DNA of 64,000 nucleotides from Paracoccaceae bacterium (GTDB lineage: Bacteria > Pseudomonadota > Alphaproteobacteria > Rhodobacterales > Rhodobacteraceae): NCBI GenBank assembly GCA_022448245.1, contig JAKVCO010000002.1, positions 123,473 to 187,472 on the forward strand. The letters are read 5' to 3'. The notes beneath the pieces were generated by a model that was not told the origin of the DNA, did not search any database, and saw nothing but the letters and a program-made list of their open reading frames with translations. Position numbers and translations under genes: made by a program. Of this stretch, positions 16,556 to 25,504 are shown one piece after another (the first letter of the stretch is position 1; each line of letters starts with the position of its first letter).

Positions 16556-18199
16556 GTGCCCGATACCCACCGCAGCCATTCATCGACCCTCACCGTTCAC
16601 GCCTCCATTGCGCAGGCGATCAGCGACCACGGCGTAGACGTCATGTTTGGGCTCATGGGCGACGCGAACCTCTTCATGGTCGACAGCTTTGTGCGCGAAC
16701 AAAAGGGCCGCTTCATCCCGGCCGCTTACGAGGGCGGCTCCGTCCTGATGGCGATGGCCTATGCGCACGCCTCCGGCCGCGTCGGCGTGGCGACGGTCAC
16801 CCACGGCCCTGCGCTGACGAACTGCGTCACGGCTCTCACCGAAGGGGCGCGCGGGCACCTTCCGGTCGTTCTCTTGGCCGGCGACACGCCCATCGATAAC
16901 CCGCGCCACTTGCAAAGCACCGACCAGCGCGAAGTGGTGAAATCCACCGGCGCAGGGTTCGAGCAACTCCGCAGCCCTTCCACAGCATCCAAAGACGTGG
17001 CCCGCGCCTTCTACCGCGCGCAGGTCGAACGCCGCCCCATCGTGCTCAACATGCCCGCCGACTTCATGTGGCAGGAGGTCGTGCACGAGCCCCACAAGCT
17101 CAGCGTCTTCACCGACCCCGGCGGCGTGGCCGAGGGCGACATCCTCGATGAGGCCATCGGCATGATCGCCTCCGCTCGCCGACCCCTTATCCTCGCCGGT
17201 GGCGGCGCCGTTGGCGCGCGAGATGCGTTGATAGCACTGGCCGACCGGCTTGAGGCCCCGCTGGCCACGACCCTCAAAGCCAAAGGCCTTTTCCAAGGCC
17301 ACGACTACAACATGGACATCTTCGGCACGCTCTCGACGCCTGCGGCCTACGACCTCATGGCCCAAGCCGATTGCATCGTGGCCTTCGGCGCCTCGCTCCA
17401 TGATTTCACCACTGACAAAGGCAAGCTGATGCGCGGCAAGCGGATCGTACAGGTCGATAAGGAGCCTGAGGCCATCGGCGGCGGCCTTCACCCGGACGCG
17501 GCCCTCATCGCGGATGCGGGCAAAACGGCGGAGACGATCCTGTGGTGGCTCAACGAGGCGGAGATCCCCGCCTCGGGCTTCACCCGCGACATCGACAGCG
17601 CCACCCTGCGCGTCCACCCGGTGCAGGCGTCCAAAGCGCGCCCGGGCACGATCCCCTACGTCCCCGCGCTCGAACGGTTGGAGGAAGCGCTGCCCAAGGA
17701 TCGCGTGCTCGTCACCGATGGCGGGCGCTTCATGACGGAGGTCTGGTGCCGCCTCTCTGCCCCCGGCCCCGACCATTTCATCGCCACGGTCAACTTCGGT
17801 TCCATCGGGCTCGGCCTGCAGGAGGCCATCGGCGCGGGCGTCGCCCATGAGGGGCGCCCCGTTGTCATGTTCTCCGGAGACGGCGGCTTCATGATGGGCG
17901 GCATCAATGAGTTCAACACCGCCGTGCGCATGGGCCTCGATCTCATCGTGATCATCGCCAATGACCAAGCCTACGGCGCAGAACACATCCAGTTCCTCGA
18001 CCGCAAAATGGACCCCGCGCTGAGCACCTTCGATTGGCCGAGCTTTGCGGCCATCGGCACAGCCCTCGGCGGAACGGGCTACCGCGTGACGTCGGAGGAT
18101 GAGTTGGAGGAAGCCATCGCCGCCCTCCCTACCCGCAAAGGCCCCGTCCTTATCGAGCTCGTCCTCGATCCTGAAGACGTTCCGCGTATGCGGGCCTAG
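16556..18199 (+). CDS. Thiamine-diphosphate enzyme, acetolactate-synthase-like
   Basis: A 547-residue three-domain ThDP enzyme of the AHAS/pyruvate oxidase superfamily. The N-terminal domain has the catalytic Glu in AAYEGGSVLMAMAYA and HGPALTN. The C-terminal domain has the ThDP-Mg motif GDGGFMMGG with the distal Asn in IIANDQAYG. It starts with GTG after a good AAAGGAG site. No small regulatory ilvH gene is adjacent, so it is not the biosynthetic synthase; a 2-oxo-acid decarboxylase or carboligase of unknown substrate is likely. Its last 63 bases recur at 18764-18826. Confidence 0.85.
   Translation: MPDTHRSHSSTLTVHASIAQAISDHGVDVMFGLMGDANLFMVDSFVREQKGRFIPAAYEGGSVLMAMAYAHASGRVGVATVTHGPALTNCVTALTEGARGHLPVVLLAGDTPIDNPRHLQSTDQREVVKSTGAGFEQLRSPSTASKDVARAFYRAQVERRPIVLNMPADFMWQEVVHEPHKLSVFTDPGGVAEGDILDEAIGMIASARRPLILAGGGAVGARDALIALADRLEAPLATTLKAKGLFQGHDYNMDIFGTLSTPAAYDLMAQADCIVAFGASLHDFTTDKGKLMRGKRIVQVDKEPEAIGGGLHPDAALIADAGKTAETILWWLNEAEIPASGFTRDIDSATLRVHPVQASKARPGTIPYVPALERLEEALPKDRVLVTDGGRFMTEVWCRLSAPGPDHFIATVNFGSIGLGLQEAIGAGVAHEGRPVVMFSGDGGFMMGGINEFNTAVRMGLDLIVIIANDQAYGAEHIQFLDRKMDPALSTFDWPSFAAIGTALGGTGYRVTSEDELEEAIAALPTRKGPVLIELVLDPEDVPRMRA
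18137..18199. repeat. 3' end of ThDP gene, copy 1
   Basis: 63 bases encoding KGPVLIELVLDPEDVPRMRA plus stop. They match 18764-18826: the first 32 bases are identical, then 10 substitutions, mostly synonymous third positions. Confidence 0.9.
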
Positions 18200-18747
18200 G
18201 CGGGCTTCTCAAAAATGACCTCGGCTTGCGAATTGTGAACCGCAAGAAAGCGAGCGATCTCATTAGGAAGATAGAGGCGAAGCGTTCTAAGATCTTGGGT
18301 CGGGAATGTAACAGTCTGCTTCCCGCCCCATCGTGCGTAAAGCCAAGCACAAAGGAACCCGTCCCAAGTGTAACGCTTCTCCGCCCAAGCCTGAGAGGTA
18401 AGGTGTAGAATTATACCCTTTCGGCCGACCGTGATCTTTTCAATCCCACTCCAAGGAAGCTCCCCCTTCAGTGCGCGCTTCATGGTTATTCCGGTATCGG
18501 AAAAACGAACCAGGACATCCGGGCCGAAGAAGCAGCGCCGGGCGGTAACGAAAACCGCGGGCAGCCAATACGGCAAAGCAAAGAGCGAAAAAAGCTCCAC
18601 CGTGCCCCATCGCCTTGTCTCGAGTTCAATAGTCCCATTGATCACGAGCGCACTTAAGACACACCCCCCTAGAGAAGCCATGAAGAGGCCCAACGCATTA
18701 GGGTGGTTTCGAGAGAGTTCCAGCGTCTTTGGCACAGTGATTGTCAT
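18196..18747 (-). CDS. Two-TM membrane protein with PH-like domain (unit A)
   Basis: About 183 residues from the ATG at 18747 (MTITVPKTLELSRNHP). Two hydrophobic segments (about residues 20-40 and 50-65) are followed by a soluble beta-rich part (VLVRFSDTGITMKRAL, ELPWSGIEKITVGRKG), an arrangement like STM3941-type bacterial PH-domain proteins. The open frame continues to 18864, but that part is antisense to the duplicated ThDP-gene end and is excluded. Its stop overlaps the ThDP stop tail to tail. Base composition is visibly more AT-rich than the neighbours. The function is unknown. Confidence 0.7.
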   Translation of the reverse strand: MTITVPKTLELSRNHPNALGLFMASLGGCVLSALVINGTIELETRRWGTVELFSLFALPYWLPAVFVTARRCFFGPDVLVRFSDTGITMKRALKGELPWSGIEKITVGRKGIILHLTSQAWAEKRYTWDGFLCAWLYARWGGKQTVTFPTQDLRTLRLYLPNEIARFLAVHNSQAEVIFEKPA

Positions 18748-18763
18748 CCGTTTCCAACCGAAA

Positions 18764-18826
18764 AAAGGCCCCGTCCTTATCGAGCTCGTCCTCGACCCCG
18801 AGGACGTGCCGCGCCGGCGGGCGTGA
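18764..18826. repeat. 3' end of ThDP gene, copy 2 (orphan)
   Basis: It encodes KGPVLIELVLDPEDVPRRRA and a stop with no gene body upstream. Differences from copy 1 are mainly silent (GAT/GAC, CCT/CCC, GAA/GAG, GTT/GTG, CGT/CGC). This is the pattern of a diverged allele and not of a fresh duplication. It sits directly tail to tail with unit B. Confidence 0.9.
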
Positions 18827-19369
18827 TCAGACTTGGTCCTCGTGCACGCCAAACTCCCGAGCATATCGCTTCAATAGATAGGCAAGTTCGGCGGCGGAGA
18901 TATCAAGTTCGGCGGTCATTATTGTGACGGCGCGCGAAGATCGGTTCGCGGTGATACCAGACCAAACCCTCCCTGCCCAATTACTTGGCGGCTTGGGGTC
19001 TGTGCCTGGCAAAAGCGGAACGCGTATATTCACAGGTGGATTTTGGCCCAGGTGACCCAGCGCTCCTACACTCTGCCAAGCGATCACCCCGGAGAATGCG
19101 CGGTTGTCAGAAAATCCCGACGGGGACAGCACAACCACCACCGGATCGCCCGCGAAGAGGCGAGCCGCATAGAACACTGCCAAAGTCGCGCCAAATGCTA
19201 TAGCGACCCAGCCGATATAAACCGTGAGATACCCTCGCGCTTCAACAAGAGCGCCCGATGCAAACCAGATACCAACAAAGACAAAGGCGATCGATCCACA
19301 GATTGCACGGGCGGTCTTTGACCTAGACCGATGGATTTCAAGGCGAGAGAGGTCTTCCGAGAATTTCAT
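18827..19369 (-). CDS. Two-TM membrane protein with PH-like domain (unit B)
   Basis: A 180-residue protein with the same architecture as unit A: an N-terminal beta strand (RLEIHRSRSK), two transmembrane segments (about residues 22-42 and 50-70), then a PH-like part (VVVVLSPSGFSDNRAF, GVIAWQSVGALG) and a C-terminal helix (ISAAELAYLLKRYAREFG). It resembles the STM3941 family. The function is unknown. Its stop abuts the orphan ThDP-gene end on the other strand, so unit B plus copy 2 mirrors unit A plus copy 1. Composition is AT-rich relative to neighbours. Confidence 0.72.
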   Translation of the reverse strand: MKFSEDLSRLEIHRSRSKTARAICGSIAFVFVGIWFASGALVEARGYLTVYIGWVAIAFGATLAVFYAARLFAGDPVVVVLSPSGFSDNRAFSGVIAWQSVGALGHLGQNPPVNIRVPLLPGTDPKPPSNWAGRVWSGITANRSSRAVTIMTAELDISAAELAYLLKRYAREFGVHEDQV

Positions 19370-19397
19370 GCAAGCAGGCCTTGTCTTTTTCGAACCA

Positions 19398-19425
19398 AAA
19401 AAGGGCCCCGCGACGGGGGCCCTTT
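19398..19425. terminator. Hairpin terminator downstream of the Do protease
   Basis: AAGGGCCCC and GGGGGCCCTT form a strong stem with a GCGAC loop, flanked by an A-run on the left and CTTAATTTTTT on the right, so it can act in both directions. It follows the protease stop by 20 bases on the minus strand. Confidence 0.8.
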
Positions 19426-19445
19426 CTTAATTTTTTCTGGTCCGC

Positions 19446-20924
19446 CTACTCGAGGCTCAGCGCCACGAAGCGCGGGTCTTCGCCGCGGCGCACGAGGAGG
19501 AGGACGCTCTTGCGGCCTGCCTCAAGGGCGGCGTCAACCTGGGCGGAGAAGCCGGAAAGCGTCGTTACCTTCTGCTGGCCTGCCTCGGTGATCACGTCAC
19601 CGGCACGTAGGCCCTTCTCGAAGGCCTCGGTGGACTCGTCGACGGCCACGATGGCGATGCCTTCGATCTCACCGACGCCGAGCGCCTCACGCGTCTCGTC
19701 GTCGAGCAGCGAGAGCGTCAGGCCAAGCTTCTCCATCGTCTCGGGCTCCGCCTCGCCCTCGGGCGCAGGTGCCGCGGCGGGGACAGCGATGGCCGTCTCA
19801 CGGCGGCCGAGCGTTACCGTCAGCGTTTCCGTGCGACCGTCGCGCAGCACCACCACGGGCACTTCTTTGCCCACGGGGCTGTTACCCACGATGCGCACGA
19901 GCTCGCGCGTGTCCTCGATCTCCACCCCGTCAAAACGCACGATGATGTCGTTCGTCTCGATACCGGCTTCCTTCGCAGGGCCCTCGGGAACATCGGTCAC
20001 GGCGGCGCCGCGCGCCTGCTCAAGACCGATGGCCTCAGCAAGATCAGGCGTCACGTCCTGGATGCGCACACCGAGCCAACCACGGCGTGTTTCCCCGAAC
20101 TCCTGGAGCTGGTCGACCACATTGGTCACAACGTTCGAGGCCATGGAGAAGCCGATGCCGATGGAGCCACCGTTGGGTGACAGGATCGCGGTGTTCACAC
20201 CGATCACCTCACCATCGAGGTTAAAGAGCGGACCCCCGGAGTTGCCGCGGTTAATGGCGGCGTCTGTCTGGATGTAGTCGTCATAGGTGCCCGAAAGCGC
20301 GCGGTTGCGGGCGGACACGATGCCTGCAGAGACCGAGAAGCCTTGGCCCAGCGGGTTACCCATCGCGATGACCCAATCACCCACGCGGGCGGTGTCGCTG
20401 TCGCCGAAAGGCACGAAGGCCAGCGGCTCATCTGCTTCGACTTTCAGAAGCGCGATGTCGGTGTTGGGGTCCGTGCCGATAAGCTCTGCCTGAAGCTCAA
20501 AGCCCTCAAAGAACTCGATCATGATCTCGTCCGCGCCTTCGATGACGTGGTTGTTCGTCACGATGTAGCCATCTTCGGAGATTACGAAGCCCGAGCCCAG
20601 CGCGGAGGAGCGGCGCGGCCGGTCCCCATTGCCGCCGCGGCGGTCTTCGAATTCACGGAAGAAGTCTTCAAAGGGCGAACCCTCGGGGACGATACCCTGC
20701 GGGCCCTGATCCGTGCGCCCTGCCACAACGGTGGCGGTGGTGATGTTGACCACGGACGGGCTGATCTGATCTGCGAGATCGGCAAAACTGGGTGGTGCGG
20801 TCTGTGCCTTGGCGACGATGGCCTGTGCCATCACAAGCGCCAATGTCATGACCGCCAGCCACATCACGCGGAAACCGCGCTGTGCCGGGGCCTCGATGGT
20901 GAGCGCGCGTGCTGCTCTATTCAT
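19446..20924 (-). CDS. Do/DegQ-family periplasmic serine endoprotease
   Basis: A 492-residue HtrA/Do protease-chaperone for periplasmic protein quality control. A signal anchor/peptide (residues 18-41) precedes the trypsin-like domain with catalytic His126 (TNNHVIEG), Asp156 (TDIALLKV) and Ser229 (RGNSGGPL). Two PDZ domains follow (GWLGVRIQDV; GLTLSLLDDETREALGV). The frame is open up to 20999, but MNRAARAL at 20924 has an AAGGAG site. It belongs with hflK-hflC-DUF2065 further upstream, from which it is separated here by a gene on the opposite strand. Confidence 0.95.
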   Translation of the reverse strand: MNRAARALTIEAPAQRGFRVMWLAVMTLALVMAQAIVAKAQTAPPSFADLADQISPSVVNITTATVVAGRTDQGPQGIVPEGSPFEDFFREFEDRRGGNGDRPRRSSALGSGFVISEDGYIVTNNHVIEGADEIMIEFFEGFELQAELIGTDPNTDIALLKVEADEPLAFVPFGDSDTARVGDWVIAMGNPLGQGFSVSAGIVSARNRALSGTYDDYIQTDAAINRGNSGGPLFNLDGEVIGVNTAILSPNGGSIGIGFSMASNVVTNVVDQLQEFGETRRGWLGVRIQDVTPDLAEAIGLEQARGAAVTDVPEGPAKEAGIETNDIIVRFDGVEIEDTRELVRIVGNSPVGKEVPVVVLRDGRTETLTVTLGRRETAIAVPAAAPAPEGEAEPETMEKLGLTLSLLDDETREALGVGEIEGIAIVAVDESTEAFEKGLRAGDVITEAGQQKVTTLSGFSAQVDAALEAGRKSVLLLVRRGEDPRFVALSLE

Positions 20925-21092
20925 GGAGTACTCCTTAGGGATGTTCCTCGCGAGGCGCAGGGCGCCCCTTCGTCCTGTACATTCAAGATAGGGTGACAAG
21001 TATGCAACGCAAATAAGATAAGGATTGCCTCACCGTGCTGTGACTAGACAGTGATCTTGATTTCGGGCCCTCGAGACCGTGGGTCAGAGTTT

Positions 21093-21752
21093 ATGATCAT
21101 CAATCCCGAGATAGTCGTCTTCGCGGCATTGGCTCTGAATACGACGACCTACCTGATCTTGAATCAGGTGCTGCTGAGGCTCGTTATTCTCGTAAACTCA
21201 ACGCTTTACATCATTTACTACGCGATGGTCGCTGACACGCCGCCGTGGACGGCACTGGTCTTTTCGGCGCTGACAGTTCTTGCCAATTTGATCGGCCTCA
21301 CGGCTTTGGCATTTCGGGATAGCGAGCGGCGCGTCTCTGCGGAGCACAGTGATCTTCGCACTGTTTAGCGCGACATTCCCGCAGGCGAATTCATCCGCCT
21401 CATGCGTCTCGCGCGGACCCAAGTGATGAGCGAGCCTGCGACACTGACGGTTGAAAACAACACCTCAGATCAGCTGCACTACCTCGCCGCCGGCCAAGCC
21501 GAAGTCGAAAAGCAAGGTCAGCGCTTCATGATCAAGGCCCTCTGGTTTGTGGGAGATGTGGCGTTCATGACGGATGGAACGCCATCTGGCACCGTCGTCG
21601 CGCAACCGGGGGGCAAAGTGCTGAGTTGGGAAACGGCGGAACTGAAAGCCGTTGGATCAAAGCGTATGCGCTTTCACCTCGCGCTGAATTCGCTGATCTC
21701 GAAAGATCTAGCTGGGAAGGTCGCGGCCTCGGCGGCGATCAAGCAGGCCTAG
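21093..21752 (+). pseudogene. Popeye-like membrane/cNMP-binding-fold protein, interrupted by TAG
   Basis: Codons from 21093 give about 70 residues with three hydrophobic segments (INPEIVVFAALALNTTTY, LVILVNSTLYIIYYAMVAD) ending at TAG (21366-21368). The same frame then continues without further stops to 21752 and encodes a cyclic-nucleotide-binding-like fold (LTVENNTSDQLHYLAAG, GDVAFMTDGTPSGTVVA). Reading through the TAG gives 219 residues, the length and order of bacterial Popeye-domain-like proteins. A single TAC or TAT to TAG change would explain it. Either a nonsense mutation or a sequence error. It is inserted on the opposite strand between DUF2065 and the Do protease. Confidence 0.65.
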
Positions 21753-21755
21753 GCC

Positions 21756-21950
21756 TCAGATCCCGATCCAAGCAGCGAGCAGCACCAGGGCTGCGCCTGC
21801 AGTCAAAGCAAGAAATCCAATGAGACGGCGGCTCTCCAAAGGCAGCGCTTTTAGCGCGGCAAGGAGGTCCTCGATAAGCGAAGGGGCTAGCGCATAGACC
21901 AGCCCCTCCACAATTAGCACCAGCCCGAAGGCCAGAAGTATCCAGCTCAC
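21756..21950 (-). CDS. DUF2065 (YjeT-like) small membrane protein
   Basis: A 64-residue protein with two hydrophobic helices: LLAFGLVLIVEGLVYALAP, a short amphipathic linker, then LIGFLALTAGAALVLLAAW. This matches the DUF2065 family, which is regularly found directly after hflC in proteobacteria. Its ATG immediately follows the hflC stop, so it is probably translated from the hflKC message. The function is unknown. It converges with the Popeye-like gene with 3 bases between them. Confidence 0.88.
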   Translation of the reverse strand: MSWILLAFGLVLIVEGLVYALAPSLIEDLLAALKALPLESRRLIGFLALTAGAALVLLAAWIGI

Positions 21951-22841
21951 TTACTGACCTGCGCTCGGCACGGCCGATCCCGCAGGATCGTTCAGGAAGT
22001 TGAAGAACTCCGAGTCGGGCGACAGGACGAGCGTCGTGTTGTTGGCCTGCAAAGAGCGCTGGTACGACGTCATCGAGCGGTAGAAGTTGAAGAACTCCGG
22101 ATCGCGGCTGAAAGCATCCGCGAAGATGCGCTCACGTTCACCATCGGCTTCACCTCGGATGATCTCGGACTGACGCGTGGCGTCCGAGACAAGCTCCACC
22201 ACCGTACGATCGGCCTGAGCCTCGATCCGCTGCGCGGCCTCGCGGCCCCGTGCGCGTTCGTCGGTTGCCTCACGAATACGCTCAGCGCGCATCCGGTCGA
22301 AGGTGGCTTCGAGGTTTTCCGGCGGAAGGTCGGTGCGCTTCAGACGCACGTCGATGACCGAGATGCCAAGGCCAACAGCCTCTTCCGCTGCACCATTCCG
22401 GATTTCGCCCATCAGCGCGGCACGGTCGGTGGAAAGGATGTCGTTGGAGGTCACGCCACCAAGCGCTGCACGCAGCTGGTCGCGCAGGATACCATCGATG
22501 CGGTTGGCTGCGGCGAGCTCGCCACCCAGACCAACGGCCTGACGGAAGCGTTCGACGTCCGTGATGCGGTAACGCGCGAAGGCGTCTACCACGAGACGAC
22601 GATCATCAAGCGGCGTGACTTCGAGCGGATCCACGTCGATCGACAGGATGCGGTCGTCGTAGCGCACCACTTCCTGAAACACTGGTATTTTGAACCCGAG
22701 ACCCGGTTCTTCCTTCACCTGGACCACACGACCAAACATCAGAACAAGAGCCTTCTGGCGTTCGTCGACGATAAAGATCGACGACAGCCCGAGGCCAATC
22801 ACGACCGCCACAGCGATCAAAGCATAGAGAGAGCGGTTCAT
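21951..22841 (-). CDS. hflC: FtsH protease modulator HflC
   Basis: A 296-residue SPFH/prohibitin-family protein with one N-terminal membrane helix (LYALIAVAVVIGLGLSSIFI) and a periplasmic SPFH domain (DERQKALVLMFGRV, FARYRITDVERFRQAVG) and a coiled coil (ERIREATDERARGREAAQRI). HflC forms the HflKC cage around FtsH. The start at 22841 is chosen because it follows the hflK stop by one base (TGATATG); the upstream open frame to 22883 is inside hflK. Confidence 0.94.
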   Translation of the reverse strand: MNRSLYALIAVAVVIGLGLSSIFIVDERQKALVLMFGRVVQVKEEPGLGFKIPVFQEVVRYDDRILSIDVDPLEVTPLDDRRLVVDAFARYRITDVERFRQAVGLGGELAAANRIDGILRDQLRAALGGVTSNDILSTDRAALMGEIRNGAAEEAVGLGISVIDVRLKRTDLPPENLEATFDRMRAERIREATDERARGREAAQRIEAQADRTVVELVSDATRQSEIIRGEADGERERIFADAFSRDPEFFNFYRSMTSYQRSLQANNTTLVLSPDSEFFNFLNDPAGSAVPSAGQ

Positions 22842-22842
22842 A

Positions 22843-23997
22843 TCAGTTGCCTCCCGTCGTGCCGCCGGAGCGACGCAGTTCATTCAGAGGAAGGTAAGGG
22901 ACAACCCCTTGGCCCCCGCCCCCGTTTTCATCGAGGATGATCTTGTCCACGCGGCCAAGCACCTGCTCCATCGTCTCAAGGTAGAGACGCTGGCGCGTGA
23001 TGTCGGGCTGTCGGAGGTACTGATCGAGAACGGCAGAGAAGCGCGATGCCTCACCTTCGGCGGCGTTGACCACCTGGGCGCGGTACGCTTCGGCCTGTTC
23101 GAGAACCTGTGCCGCTTCACCACGTGCCTCCGCGAGAACACGGTTGGCATAGGCGTCAGCCTCGTTCTGAAGCCGGTCGCGTTCTTGTTCAGCTGCCTGA
23201 ACATCACGGAAGGCCGCGATCACGTCTTGCGGCGGGTCAGCGCGGTCAAAGTTGATACGAATGACGTTGATGCCGGATTCGTAGCTATCGAGGGTCGACT
23301 GGATGAGATCCTCCAGACGCTGCGAGATGACCGCACGGTCTCTGTTCAAGATCGGTGCCAGCTGCGACTGCGCGATGATCTCACGCATGGCCGATTCAGC
23401 CACGGCGTCGATGGTCTGCGGCGGGTCCGCCAAGTTGAAGAGGTACTGCGACGGGTCGGAGATGTTCCAGACGACCTGGAAATCAATGTCGACCACGTTC
23501 TCGTCACCTGTGAGCATGAGGCCCGCATCACCACCGCGCGTACCGGTGCCGATCTCGACCGTCTGTTCCCGCGTCACGGGCAGGATTTCGTAGGTCATGA
23601 CTGGCCAGGGCGCGAAGTTCAGACCCGGCTGTCCGATGCTCGAGAAGTCACCGAGGAAGAGCTCCACCGACTGTTCTTCCGGACGCACCGTATAGAAGGA
23701 ATTGAAAGCCCACAGCAAAAGTACCGCCAAGGCGCCAAGGCCCAGGGTGCCTTTCGTCAGCGCCGGACCACCGCCGCCACCGTCACCGCCAGAGCCGTTG
23801 TTGGAACCGCCACGGCCGCCCATGAGGACGCGAAGCTGCTCCTGACCCTTCTTCATGATTTCATCAATTTCGGGGATTTGCGGCCCGTCGCCGTTGCCGC
23901 GGTTTCCACCGCCCGGACGATTGCCGCGATTGCCGCCGCCGCCCGATCCGTTGTTGCCGCCGCCGCCCCCCCAGGGGCCGCCATTGTTACCAGCCAT
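22843..23997 (-). CDS. hflK: FtsH protease modulator HflK
   Basis: A 384-residue partner of HflC. Residues 1-45 form the typical Gly/Asn-rich cytoplasmic head (GGPWGGGGGNNGSGGGGN), then a membrane helix (LGLGALAVLLLWAFNSFYTV), then the SPFH domain (RPEEQSVELFLGDF, TGDENVVDIDFQVVWN) and coiled coil (VQAAEQERDRLQNEADAYAN). Operon order hflK-hflC-DUF2065. The upstream frame to 24033 lacks a reason to be used; MAGNNGGPW at 23997 fits the family. Confidence 0.94.
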   Translation of the reverse strand: MAGNNGGPWGGGGGNNGSGGGGNRGNRPGGGNRGNGDGPQIPEIDEIMKKGQEQLRVLMGGRGGSNNGSGGDGGGGGPALTKGTLGLGALAVLLLWAFNSFYTVRPEEQSVELFLGDFSSIGQPGLNFAPWPVMTYEILPVTREQTVEIGTGTRGGDAGLMLTGDENVVDIDFQVVWNISDPSQYLFNLADPPQTIDAVAESAMREIIAQSQLAPILNRDRAVISQRLEDLIQSTLDSYESGINVIRINFDRADPPQDVIAAFRDVQAAEQERDRLQNEADAYANRVLAEARGEAAQVLEQAEAYRAQVVNAAEGEASRFSAVLDQYLRQPDITRQRLYLETMEQVLGRVDKIILDENGGGGQGVVPYLPLNELRRSGGTTGGN

Positions 23998-24064
23998 TGC
24001 TGTTCCTTGCTCGTTTAATGGATTGCCACACAAATGTGGGCCTTTCGGTGAATTTCAACTGATT

Positions 24065-25504
24065 TTACGCCGTTCTTACCGGTGTCTTCATCGTCACAAG
24101 CTCTTCAGACATAGTGGGATGCACCGCGCAAACGCGGTCGAAGTCTTCCTTCGTTGCCCCCATCTTCACTGCGATGCCGGCAAGCTGGATCATCTCTCCA
24201 GCGCCATCTGCGACGATGTGGCACCCCAGAACACGCCGTGTTGCTTGGCTGACGATAAGTTTCATGAGCACCCGTTCGTCGTGGCCCGCGAAGGCCTGAC
24301 GCATGGCGCGGAACGATGTGGCGTAGACTTCGATCGGCTCCTGATCGCGGGCTTCCTCTTCGGTGAGACCCACGGTGCCGAACTCAGGCTGCGTGAAAAC
24401 GGCCGAAGGGATAAGCTCGTGATCGACGGCCGTTGGCGTGTCGTTGAAGACAGTATCAACAAAGGCCATGCCTTCACGAATGGCCACGGGCGTCAGCTGT
24501 ACGCGGTTCGTGACATCACCGATCGCATAGATCGAGGGTACCGCCGAGCGCGAATAGGCATCAACCACAGCCTCGCCGCGGCGGCCAACCTCAACACCTG
24601 CGCGGGCAAGGCCAAGCCCCTCGGTGTTGGGCATGCGGCCCGTTGCAAAGAGTACTTGGTCAAAGACCATCTCACCGCCCGTCGTCGACTTCACCCAAAT
24701 CTGGCCAGCCTTGCCGCGCGGGCCGTCGTAACGCAGCGCTTGCGGCGCGCGATCTCCGATCGGCGCGCTATCCATATCTGGATCATGGTCCCCCAGGCGC
24801 TTCATTTCCATTATGTTGGTGCCGGTGTGCAGGTCCACGCCCCGCGCCCGCATGCCGTCGGCGATGGCGCCGCGCGCCTCGTCATCAAAGCCGCGCAGGA
24901 TTTGCGCACCGCGATACCATTGGCACACTTCAACGCCGAGGCCCGTCATGATGCCCGCGAATTCGCAGGCGATATAGCCACCCCCGATGATCAGCATCCG
25001 CTTGGGGAGCTCATCGAGGTGGAAAATTTCGTTGGAGGTAATGCCGAGTTCTGATCCCGGCATCTCGGGCACGACCGGGCGGCCACCGGTGGCCACGAGG
25101 ATCGTCTCAGCGGATTTCACCGTGCCGTCAGCCAGTTCGATCTCGTGCGCGCTTTTGACGGTGGCGCGCTGGGAAAAGCGCTCCACTCCAGAATTGTCCA
25201 GCAAGCGCTGATAGACAGACTCGAGCCGGTCGAGTTCGTCTTCCAGCTTGCTCTTGAAGGCGTGCCAGTTGAACGGGCCGGAGGAGACCTCCCACCCATA
25301 ATCACGCGCTTCCTCGAAAGCTGCAGAATAGGTGGAGGCGAAAACCATCAGCTTCTTGGGAACGCAGCCGCGGATCACGCAGGTGCCGCCGTAGCGGTCT
25401 TCCTCAGCCAGCGCGACTTTGGCGCCGCCACCTGCAGCCACACGCGCCGCACGCACACCACCCGAGCCGCCCCCGATCACAAAGAGATCATAGTCATAAG
25501 CCAT
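24065..25504 (-). CDS. gor: Glutathione-disulfide reductase
   Basis: FAD- and NADPH-dependent reductase keeping glutathione reduced. The 479-residue protein has the FAD motif GGGSGGVRAARVAA and the redox-active disulfide in GGTCVIRGCVPKKL (C-x4-C). The NAD(P) motif is GGGYIACEFAGIM, followed by YAIGDVTN, and the C-terminal interface motif with the catalytic His is AVHPTMSEELVT. It is slightly longer than the common 450 residues because of an insertion around DHDPDMDSAPIGDRAPQ. It is monocistronic or follows rpiA, 133 bases away. Confidence 0.94.
   Translation of the reverse strand: MAYDYDLFVIGGGSGGVRAARVAAGGGAKVALAEEDRYGGTCVIRGCVPKKLMVFASTYSAAFEEARDYGWEVSSGPFNWHAFKSKLEDELDRLESVYQRLLDNSGVERFSQRATVKSAHEIELADGTVKSAETILVATGGRPVVPEMPGSELGITSNEIFHLDELPKRMLIIGGGYIACEFAGIMTGLGVEVCQWYRGAQILRGFDDEARGAIADGMRARGVDLHTGTNIMEMKRLGDHDPDMDSAPIGDRAPQALRYDGPRGKAGQIWVKSTTGGEMVFDQVLFATGRMPNTEGLGLARAGVEVGRRGEAVVDAYSRSAVPSIYAIGDVTNRVQLTPVAIREGMAFVDTVFNDTPTAVDHELIPSAVFTQPEFGTVGLTEEEARDQEPIEVYATSFRAMRQAFAGHDERVLMKLIVSQATRRVLGCHIVADGAGEMIQLAGIAVKMGATKEDFDRVCAVHPTMSEELVTMKTPVRTA

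Noticed and set aside
16580-17986. Long open frame antisense to the ThDP enzyme gene (468 codons)
   Set aside because: A shadow of high-GC codon bias; the translation is His/Arg/Gly/Asp-rich without any family motif, while the opposite strand encodes a complete ThDP enzyme.
16556-18199. Acetolactate synthase large subunit ilvB
   Set aside because: No ilvH neighbour, and the divergence in the central domain makes the biosynthetic assignment unsafe; kept as a general ThDP enzyme.
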